Part shown: positions 1 through 5,012 of the stretch, one piece after another
Layout: each line of letters begins with the position of its first letter
Position numbering within the stretch: the first letter of the stretch is position 1
NCBI GenBank assembly: GCA_003641675.1
Contig: QNBI01000186.1
Location: 1-5,012, forward strand
Reading direction: 5' to 3'
DNA length: 5,012 nt
From: Spirochaetota bacterium
GTDB taxonomy: Bacteria > Spirochaetota > Spirochaetia > SZUA-6
Position numbers and translations under genes: made by a program
The notes under the pieces: generated by a model
What the model was told of the DNA's origin: nothing
Database searches by the model: none
The model's input: the letters and a program-made list of their open reading frames with translations, nothing else

Positions 1-2
1 AA

Positions 3-419
3 GAATCGTATGCAGAAGTGCTGGAAGAAGAAGGAAATTACCCGGGTGCTCTAAAAGTGTGGCAATCTCTGGAGGATGACCACCCCACAGATGTAAGGGC
101 ACATATAGGGGCTGCGGAAATTTACAGCAGGATGGGAAGAACAGACAATGCCATATTCGAATACAGAAAGGCTTTGGATTTGGACAGTAAGAATGAGTCT
201 GTTTTTAAGAATTTATACAGCCTTTATAGAAAAAGCGGGAAGACGAAAGAACTCTTTAATTTATTAGAGGACAGATATTTAAGGGACAAACGGAATAGGA
301 TTCTTTTAAAATATTTAATTTTACTCGCCGGAGATATGGGCAGGGGGAAAGATGAGGACTTTTATAAGAAAGAATTAAACAGAATATCCGGGAAACAGCC
401 TTTAAATAAGAACCAATAG
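3..419 (+). CDS. TPR-repeat protein, C-terminal part (5' end outside window)
   Basis: This is the end of a tetratricopeptide-repeat protein. The reading frame is open to the left edge (it reads Glu-Ser-Tyr-Ala-Glu before the GTG at 18), and that upstream sequence continues a helix, so the GTG is probably internal and the gene starts outside the window. Counting from the GTG, residues about 7-75 hold two helix-turn-helix units of TPR type. The clearest has the spaced small and aromatic residues of the consensus (IGAAEIYSRMGR, then AIFEYRKALDLD) and is followed by a weaker third unit (LYSLYRKSGKTKELFNLLED). The last 50 residues are Lys/Arg-rich and end in a polar tail. No membrane segment or enzyme motif is visible in this part. 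TPR arrays usually act as protein-binding scaffolds, but the partner cannot be told from here. The gene runs in the same direction as the large gene that follows, which has its own apparent promoter. Confidence 0.85.
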   Translation, partial: ESYAEVLEEEGNYPGALKVWQSLEDDHPTDVRAHIGAAEIYSRMGRTDNAIFEYRKALDLDSKNESVFKNLYSLYRKSGKTKELFNLLEDRYLRDKRNRILLKYLILLAGDMGRGKDEDFYKKELNRISGKQPLNKNQ

Positions 420-452
420 ATCTTTTATTTGTGGTTAATTAAAATAAAAGAT
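420..452. repeat. Perfect 11-bp AT-rich inverted repeat in the intergenic gap
   Basis: The arms ATCTTTTATTT (420-430) and AAATAAAAGAT (442-452) are exact reverse complements, separated by 11 bases that include most of the palindrome TTAATTAA (435-442). The left arm begins directly after the TAG of the TPR gene and the right arm abuts the extended -10 element. The stem has only one G-C pair and is not followed by a T tract, so it is a poor Rho-independent terminator. Its position over the -35/spacer region fits an operator for a dimeric regulator, which is inference. A weak terminator for the TPR transcript is the alternative. Confidence 0.6.
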
Positions 453-460
453 GATATAAT
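452..460 (+). promoter_or_regulatory. Extended -10 promoter element for the 672-residue gene
   Basis: The sequence TGATATAAT is an exact match to the extended -10 consensus TGnTATAAT of sigma-70 type promoters (hexamer 455-460). The -35 region is poor: TGGTTA at 432-437, 17 bases upstream, matches only three of six consensus bases, which is usual when an extended -10 is present. The predicted transcription start is near 466-468, only 5-7 bases before the ATG at 473. AT-rich DNA gives chance TATAAT matches, but the TG extension and the position in the only gap between the two genes favour a real promoter. Confidence 0.6.
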
Positions 461-472
461 AAAAACTGTATT

Positions 473-2491
473 ATGGAAGAAAAAGTACTATCGATAATCC
501 GTTCCTATGCACTCAAAAGCAGGCAGAATATTGTATCGTATGCAAAACTGCTTAAGGTATTTGTGCGCTATGCAGAAAAAAAGAAAGATACGGAACTTAA
601 GGATCTGTGTCTTGCAGAGAAAATAAGGCTTATTCCCATTCTTCTGGAATTGGAGGAAAAAGAATATATAAAGCTGCACTACCGGGAAGGTGCTATAGAT
701 GGCGTGGAAGTTTTTTCGTACTACAGAGACCTTCTTAAAAAGGATTATAAGGCCATCGAAGAGGACCCGTCCATTGCTTTCCCGTCCCGGGAAAAGTACG
801 ATAATATAATTCCTCAGGAGGAGATACTGGTAATTAATGTAAAAACGGACCTTGTTTCGATATTAAATACTTTTCATCAGATAGATAAGGATGTAATACA
901 GATTAATTTCCCGGAAGATATTAACAACCTTCTTGTTCCTACAGAGTATATAAAAGGTCTTATGGAAAGTGCCGTTTTTAAAATACATGCTTACCTTCAG
1001 GACTCACGCAATTCCGGTTTTATTTTTAACAAACTCCTTCCAATAATGAAGCGGCAGGAGGTTATTCTAAATGAGCTTCTCAATTCCGTAATAACAAAAC
1101 CGAGAAGAGCTTTCACATCCCTTTTAAATCCTACGGCTAATTCATTTAAATTCTGGGCTCATCTTGCAAGTTTTATTCTTCAGGATTACAAGGATAAGGG
1201 AGAAAAACTGCAGGACGAAATAGGGTACTGTCAGTCTGCATATCTAATTGGTTTTTTCGTTGTTTATCAAAAAGGGCTTGTGCAGAGGGAACAGGAGAGA
1301 AAAACGGATTTATCCAACCTTGAAGTACAGATAAAAAAAGCTCCTTATGCCTTTACTTTTAACGATTTGTACGACCTTCGCGATGGCCATGGGGTGCAGT
1401 ATGTAAAAAAATATTCAAGGGAATTTATACACAAGTTTCTTGAAGAACGTTCTAACGAAAAAGAGGATAACAAACTACCGGAAATTATAGTAATTAGAGG
1501 GGGTAACAATAAACAGTACTTCATGCACAGAGACCTTATCCTGCCGCTTTTTCTTGAAAAAGCTGCGGAAACTGCAAATGAAATTAAGACAGATATTGTG
1601 GAAGAATGGGTAGGGGCTTTAAAGGACAACAGAAAGACAAGAGAAATGCACCGCGACGCGGATTTTTATAAACTTATAGCAAACAAAGTTAAATCGGAAT
1701 TCCCTCTTTTTACTGCTCTGGCAGATCCAGATTTACTGTCCTTTGCGCGGGAAGAAGCTACGGTTGACTATTCGGTAATGGAAACTGTAAACAGGTATTT
1801 TACAAAGAATAATAAATTACGCCCTTTAAATGTAATTTTGGGCCTTTACCGGAAAGACCTTTTAAGAGAAGCGAAAGCTGCGCTCCCGTTCTGGGATACA
1901 GTTCCTATAATAAAAGGAATTGTCAGGTTTTTTAGACAGCTCTTTACAGGTAAACGCAGGGAAAGGTACGAAGAAGCTCCATCCGGAACAAAGCCTTTAA
2001 GATCTAAGAGAGGGGATTCCAAAACAAAGAACCTTGCCTCAGTGAGTGAGAAGGGCGATCAGAAAAGCAGCGGGAGAAGCAGGCAAAAAAATAAGAGCGG
2101 CTTTAGTGCTGTTTCAAGTGCAGAAAAAGCAAAGTCTATTAAGAGCAGTTTAAATAAAGTACAGTATATTAATGCAATAAAAAAATTAAAAGAAGAAGTT
2201 GTAGGCAAAAATGAAACTATTAACATGCGCCTAAATCAGCTTGCAGAGAAGTGGAATCCTCTGTTTGATCCGGTTGCAAAGAAAAATCTGGTAGAGGATG
2301 TAAATGCACTAATAAGGGATTTTTTAAGAAGCTTAAAAAGAGGATTCCGTGTAAAGCCTCCCGATGTAGATAGATTGCGCAACCTGGCATCGCAATTAGT
2401 TACAAGTAAAAATCTTGCAAGTATAAAAAAGAAAGACTATTTAAAAGAATATATAGTGGTGTATATGATTAAAACTCTAAGCGAGGGTTAA
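473..2491 (+). CDS. Large conserved-looking hypothetical protein, Lys-rich, cytoplasmic
   Basis: I do not recognise this 672-residue protein. It is mostly predicted helical, rich in Lys, Glu and Leu, with no signal peptide and no clear membrane span; the most hydrophobic stretch (about 256-265, AYLIGFFVVY) is too short. Three parts can be seen. An N-terminal body of about residues 1-490 contains a mixed region around 335-360 (EIIVIRGGNNKQYF, then HRDLILPLF). A polar, basic, Ser/Lys/Arg-rich linker lies at about 494-555 and is probably disordered. A C-terminal helical, strongly basic domain of about 556-672 ends at Glu-Gly. The basic linker and tail could bind nucleic acid or an acidic partner, but no known DNA- or RNA-binding motif is evident. 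The ATG at 473 is the only reasonable start: an in-frame TGA lies at 452-454 and the next in-frame ATG is about 160 codons in. No Shine-Dalgarno sequence precedes it. The 3' end overlaps the convergent HAD gene by 15 bases. Confidence 0.85.
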   Translation: MEEKVLSIIRSYALKSRQNIVSYAKLLKVFVRYAEKKKDTELKDLCLAEKIRLIPILLELEEKEYIKLHYREGAIDGVEVFSYYRDLLKKDYKAIEEDPSIAFPSREKYDNIIPQEEILVINVKTDLVSILNTFHQIDKDVIQINFPEDINNLLVPTEYIKGLMESAVFKIHAYLQDSRNSGFIFNKLLPIMKRQEVILNELLNSVITKPRRAFTSLLNPTANSFKFWAHLASFILQDYKDKGEKLQDEIGYCQSAYLIGFFVVYQKGLVQREQERKTDLSNLEVQIKKAPYAFTFNDLYDLRDGHGVQYVKKYSREFIHKFLEERSNEKEDNKLPEIIVIRGGNNKQYFMHRDLILPLFLEKAAETANEIKTDIVEEWVGALKDNRKTREMHRDADFYKLIANKVKSEFPLFTALADPDLLSFAREEATVDYSVMETVNRYFTKNNKLRPLNVILGLYRKDLLREAKAALPFWDTVPIIKGIVRFFRQLFTGKRRERYEEAPSGTKPLRSKRGDSKTKNLASVSEKGDQKSSGRSRQKNKSGFSAVSSAEKAKSIKSSLNKVQYINAIKKLKEEVVGKNETINMRLNQLAEKWNPLFDPVAKKNLVEDVNALIRDFLRSLKRGFRVKPPDVDRLRNLASQLVTSKNLASIKKKDYLKEYIVVYMIKTLSEG

Positions 2492-2527
2492 AAGCCTGAC
2501 CATTTCATCTCTGTCAAGAGTTTTAAT
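2468..2527. repeat. Perfect 11-bp inverted repeat spanning the convergent gene junction
   Basis: The arms ATTAAAACTCT (2468-2478) and AGAGTTTTAAT (2517-2527) are exact reverse complements with a 38-base centre. The centre contains the stop codon of the plus-strand gene and the last dozen sense codons of the minus-strand gene. Read in either direction, the distal arm ends in TTTTAAT, so a bidirectional termination or RNA 3'-end structure is conceivable. The loop is long and the stem holds only three G-C pairs, so it is not a classical terminator. No better terminator was seen between these converging genes. Confidence 0.5.
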
Positions 2528-3208
2528 ACTGGGATACTGTATAAGCCATTTTTTATCTATAAAACCCCACAGAGCAAGGTATGTGGTAATGTAACTCTCT
2601 GTATTTTCTTTTAAATTGTCTATCTGGTCGTCTATAAGCACTGCACTTGTATAAGCTGAGGCTTTTAAAAAACTTTTAATAAAGAATATTTTATCGGAAT
2701 TAGAGGAGTAGTGCACTCTCTCTGGACTAATATTTATACTATAATATCCAAGAGTCTCTATAATATACTTTTCCTTCTTTGTAGAAAGTATATGTATATT
2801 TTCTTTTTTTGAAGCTTTTTTTAAAGGTTCTGTAAGAAATGGGAATATTGTGTGAAGTTCTAGCCAGTATGCATGGTCGGTTTTTAACAGATAATCACGT
2901 GCCTTGTAGAAGTAATTCTTATATGCATTCATTTTCTCCCTGCCTGCAAGACCCCTCTGAATATCGAACTGTTTATTATCCTTAATCTCTGTCCCGTGGT
3001 CTATAAGCTCCTGAATAAGAAGGTAGTCGTCTCCGCTTCGAATAAAGGGCCTGTACCGCATGAAACGTGTTCGTAAAGATACAGAAACATGGCTGGGTTC
3101 CGTTTTTAGGTGGTATCTATAGTAGCCTATCCATGAGCTTACAAGACACTCATCTGCGGAATTGCAGATAACGCCGTCAAAATCTATAAAAATCACAGTA
3201 GAAGACAT
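2477..3208 (-). CDS. HAD-superfamily hydrolase, substrate unknown
   Basis: The 243-residue protein has the four motifs of the haloacid dehalogenase superfamily. Motif I is DFDGV at 9-13, with D9 as the expected nucleophile and D11 as the acid/base; motif II is the Ser/Thr in ILSTK (140-144); motif III is probably K173 in SDKIFF; motif IV is the acidic pair D193-D194 in LIDDQIDNL, which binds Mg2+. A helical cap lies between motifs I and II (about 20-125). This arrangement usually means a small-molecule phosphatase, but some members are phosphoglucomutases or dehalogenases, and the substrate cannot be read from the sequence. No signal peptide is present, so it should be cytoplasmic. It follows the uxaC-like gene by 13 bases and is probably the last gene of that operon. 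The ATG has no good ribosome binding site, so translation may depend on coupling to the upstream gene; a GTG at codon 5 is a less likely alternative start. The 3' end overlaps the opposing gene by 15 bases. Confidence 0.85.
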   Translation of the reverse strand: MSSTVIFIDFDGVICNSADECLVSSWIGYYRYHLKTEPSHVSVSLRTRFMRYRPFIRSGDDYLLIQELIDHGTEIKDNKQFDIQRGLAGREKMNAYKNYFYKARDYLLKTDHAYWLELHTIFPFLTEPLKKASKKENIHILSTKKEKYIIETLGYYSINISPERVHYSSNSDKIFFIKSFLKASAYTSAVLIDDQIDNLKENTESYITTYLALWGFIDKKWLIQYPSIKTLDRDEMVRLLTLA

Positions 3209-3221
3209 ATACGTTTAAAAC

Positions 3222-4532
3222 TTAACTGGCTGAACTGTCATTAAAAATGGCCTGCGGATTTTTCCACAGGATATCCCACGCTAATCCAAGTGCTTTTTCT
3301 TCATTAAGCTCTATCATATTGGGGTCGTACTTTGAGCTTTCAATTTTTTCTGCCAGGACTTTGGCAAGGGTATATTTATACATGCGGAATTTCGGCAGAA
3401 TAAACTCCAGATAATAGGCATCCGAGTAGTATGCTATTATCTTATGAAGAGGCACAACCTCCAGCCGTCTGGAAACTTCGCGTGCAATATCTGTCGGGTT
3501 GTTGAGGTACCACCAGTGACCGGAAGGATAGACATTATGGCGTATCCATGCGGATGATGTTAGTTCAAGCCCCTGGGTATCGGATAGCACAGAGGTCGGA
3601 AATCGTACATCCGGATACCTGTTGAAGAGGTAGTCATATCCGCGCATTGAATTTGTCGAATTAACGAGGTCCGTTCCAAACTCTACCCCATGTTCATATA
3701 CCTCTTTATCCACACCTATCATGAGGTGGAAGGGAACGCCGTATTTTTTACAGAGTTCTGTAACAAGAAGGAAGGTATAGGCGACATGGTCCTCGTGTTC
3801 ATGGTCGGAGAGCCGTTCTCCTGTCATAATCTTTTTAATAATAGCATCCTCTCTTGTTTTTCCTACCGGGTATATCTTAGTGTTGGGCCAGGAGGATACG
3901 GATGCATAGGCGAAATTATTCTCTTTAAAATATGCAAAAATCCTGTTCAGTGCTTTATTGAATGAGCTGCTGTCTTTTATCGGAATATTTGTACTTTCCG
4001 CCATTTCCTTTAAAGCCGGCCCTCTGTCTGCAAAATAGCTAAAGGGGTCTATTCTTAAACAGGGCCTGTAAAAGCTGTTGTCAAAACCATCTAATTTTTC
4101 GTTAAACTGGTTTGTAAGGTAAATCCTCTTTAATTTGCTTTTTTCTATAAGCTTTTCAACATATCCGGATTTGGCCATAAGCTTCTTGGATTTTTCGTTT
4201 ATGCTTTCCAGCTTTTCAGGGTCCAGAAGGTCACGTTTCGGGATTCCTAAGAATTCTTCTCCTATTGTAAGGAACCAGGAAAACTGTACAGTGTTGTGAA
4301 TAAGCGGAAGCTTACTGGAAATACGCCTTAAAAGTTCATCGGGAGATATTCCCTTTTCCCACCAGCCGGGATCATACTCTGCGGAATTGCACAGTTCTGT
4401 GTAGTAGTGGTACGAAAGAATGCCCCCCAAACTTCCCGCAGAGGCATGTTGGGGATTAATATGTGTATGGGGATCAAATATAGGGAAATTGTTTATTTCT
4501 TTATATAAACGCTGCACAGTTTCTGTATTCAT
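3222..4532 (-). CDS. uxaC: Uronate isomerase-like amidohydrolase (UxaC family, divergent)
   Basis: Members of this family interconvert D-galacturonate with D-tagaturonate, or D-glucuronate with D-fructuronate, in the cytoplasm as the first step of hexuronate breakdown. The 436-residue protein begins its barrel with the metal-binding HxH motif of the amidohydrolase superfamily, H22 and H24 in FDPHTHINP (19-27), followed by SYHYYTEL (40-47). Later come a central His in FHLMIG (268-273), GHWWYLNNP (338-346) and a strand-8 type Asp, D371, in YYSDAYYLEF (368-377). It is somewhat shorter than the roughly 470 residues of enterobacterial UxaC and lacks the Asp-Ser-Arg motif typical of that enzyme, reading Asp-Ala-Tyr instead. 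It therefore belongs to a divergent subgroup, and its exact substrate is inferred. The gene lies 4 bases after a UxaE-like epimerase, which strongly supports a uronate role. The ATG at 4532 is chosen because AAGGAG lies 7 bases upstream. Another amidohydrolase activity on a sugar acid is the main alternative. Confidence 0.75.
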   Translation of the reverse strand: MNTETVQRLYKEINNFPIFDPHTHINPQHASAGSLGGILSYHYYTELCNSAEYDPGWWEKGISPDELLRRISSKLPLIHNTVQFSWFLTIGEEFLGIPKRDLLDPEKLESINEKSKKLMAKSGYVEKLIEKSKLKRIYLTNQFNEKLDGFDNSFYRPCLRIDPFSYFADRGPALKEMAESTNIPIKDSSSFNKALNRIFAYFKENNFAYASVSSWPNTKIYPVGKTREDAIIKKIMTGERLSDHEHEDHVAYTFLLVTELCKKYGVPFHLMIGVDKEVYEHGVEFGTDLVNSTNSMRGYDYLFNRYPDVRFPTSVLSDTQGLELTSSAWIRHNVYPSGHWWYLNNPTDIAREVSRRLEVVPLHKIIAYYSDAYYLEFILPKFRMYKYTLAKVLAEKIESSKYDPNMIELNEEKALGLAWDILWKNPQAIFNDSSAS

Positions 4533-4536
4533 TGCA

Positions 4537-5012
4537 TTACTCCTTCGTTTTTATTCCCAGAGATTTAAGGTGTCTGCCTATATGCGTGTAGAGGGCAGAC
4601 CAGTAATCCTCTATATTATCTTCGAGACATGCATATATCTTTTTTTTAAGCTCATCATTTTTAAGCATTTCACCGTAGGTTATGTGAATTACCTGCCTGG
4701 CATCCGGATTATCAAGGATATTGGGAAGCTGTCTGTCTGCAAGCTGTTTAATATCGGGCAGGTTTCCAAGATTCGGGGTTATATGGTAGTATTCACGGGC
4801 GGCTTTATAGTTTGCCCTTGCAGAAACGTAAACTTCTCTAAAGAGTCCGGGGTCTTTTAACGCTATTACCCGGACCGCCTCGAGCCAGTTGGTTCCTGCT
4901 GTTTTAATGTGGAATTTCCATTCTGTCTGTTTGCCTATTATTGGAAAGACCTTAAATTTATCACTTCCGGAATGTACGGATATTCTGTACCCCATTTTTT
5001 TTGCTATTAGAG
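4537..5012 (-). CDS. uxaE: Tagaturonate/fructuronate epimerase-like protein, C-terminal part (5' end outside window)
   Basis: UxaE-family enzymes epimerise D-tagaturonate to D-fructuronate, joining galacturonate breakdown to the glucuronate branch; the family was described in Thermotoga. This fragment resembles the C-terminal third of that family. Counting from the Met at 4995, it shows SVHSGSDKF (6-14), then FPIIGK (17-22) and HIKTAGTNWLEA (29-40), followed by RVIALKDPGLFREV; these His, Ser, Asp, Lys and Thr residues look like the substrate/metal-binding end of a barrel. The remaining residues are helical. The frame stays open to the right edge (Leu-Ile-Ala-Lys-Lys before the Met), so that Met is internal and most of the protein lies outside the window. 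It is followed after 4 bases by the uxaC-like gene, whose product supplies its expected substrate. The family call is from remembered motifs, not from a search. A related TIM-barrel sugar-acid epimerase is the alternative. Confidence 0.75.
   Translation of the reverse strand, partial: LIAKKMGYRISVHSGSDKFKVFPIIGKQTEWKFHIKTAGTNWLEAVRVIALKDPGLFREVYVSARANYKAAREYYHITPNLGNLPDIKQLADRQLPNILDNPDARQVIHITYGEMLKNDELKKKIYACLEDNIEDYWSALYTHIGRHLKSLGIKTKE
4540..4545 (-). promoter_or_regulatory. Ribosome binding site of the uxaC-like gene
   Basis: AAGGAG on the minus strand lies 7 bases before the ATG at 4532 and is formed by the last two sense codons (Lys-Glu) of the upstream epimerase gene. It decides the start, because a second ATG overlaps the upstream TAA (4535-4537) but is only two bases from the site and stops after two codons (ATG CAA TGA). 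This arrangement allows translational coupling of the two enzymes. Confidence 0.8.

Noticed and set aside
18..20. GTG as the true start of the TPR protein
   Set aside because: The frame is open upstream to the window edge and the preceding residues continue the same helix, so the gene most likely begins outside the window.
420..452. Rho-independent terminator after the TPR gene
   Set aside because: The stem is almost all A-T and is followed by GATATAAT rather than a T tract; an operator or promoter-linked repeat fits better.
488..679. Minus-strand open frame of 63 codons inside the large plus-strand gene
   Set aside because: It is the antisense of a well-supported coding region, has low-complexity Phe-rich composition and no recognisable motif.
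1345..1629. Minus-strand open frame of 94 codons inside the large plus-strand gene
   Set aside because: Its Ser/Leu-rich translation is what antisense of a Lys/Glu-rich helical protein gives; no start signal or domain.
3690..3965. Plus-strand open frame of 91 codons antisense to the uxaC-like gene
   Set aside because: It lies entirely within a gene with clear family motifs on the other strand and shows no coherent protein features.
4529..4537. Two-codon mini-ORF (ATG CAA TGA) overlapping the uxaE stop and uxaC start, as a regulatory leader peptide
   Set aside because: Its ATG is only two bases from the AAGGAG site, too close for efficient initiation, and such short overlaps arise easily by chance.
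4420..4860. Plus-strand open frame of 146 codons crossing the uxaE/uxaC boundary
   Set aside because: It is antisense to two recognisable enzymes. Its Ile/Phe/Tyr-rich hydrophobic stretches come from the AT-rich complement, and no ribosome binding site was seen.
1..5012. CRISPR array, defence system, insertion sequence or phage genes
   Set aside because: No regularly spaced repeats, transposase, integrase or defence-type motifs were seen; the recognised genes are metabolic or scaffold-type.

Overview
The window is AT-rich bacterial DNA with compact gene spacing. It holds five protein-coding genes and no gene-free stretch longer than about 55 bases. I saw no rRNA, tRNA, CRISPR array, insertion sequence or phage gene. 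The lineage cannot be fixed from the sequence. The mix of a TPR protein, a lineage-restricted Lys-rich hypothetical protein and a UxaC-like enzyme of a divergent subtype is reminiscent of Spirochaetota or a similar anaerobic lineage, but this is an impression, not a demonstration.

Left half, plus strand: the C-terminal end of a tetratricopeptide-repeat (TPR) protein (cut by the left edge) is followed after 53 bases by a 672-residue protein I do not recognise. The 53-base gap holds a perfect 11-bp AT-rich inverted repeat and an extended -10 promoter element. The element lies so close to the ATG that the transcript would be leaderless or nearly so, and no ribosome binding site is visible.

Right half, minus strand (read from right to left): the C-terminal part of a tagaturonate/fructuronate epimerase-like protein (UxaE family, cut by the right edge), a uronate isomerase-like amidohydrolase (UxaC family) and a HAD-superfamily hydrolase. 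Gaps are 4 and 13 bases, so the three probably form one operon. The first two enzymes make a short hexuronate route: galacturonate to tagaturonate by UxaC, then tagaturonate to fructuronate by UxaE, which merges the galacturonate and glucuronate branches. The HAD protein has the catalytic motifs of a phosphatase-type enzyme but no assigned substrate.

The two halves converge. The 672-residue gene and the HAD gene overlap tail to tail by 15 bases, and an 11-bp perfect inverted repeat surrounds this overlap. The repeat makes both proteins carry Ile-Lys-Thr-Leu near their ends. The points most worth a second look are this junction, the near-leaderless promoter, the unrecognised large protein, the altered active-site motif of the UxaC-like enzyme, and the HAD gene in a hexuronate operon.
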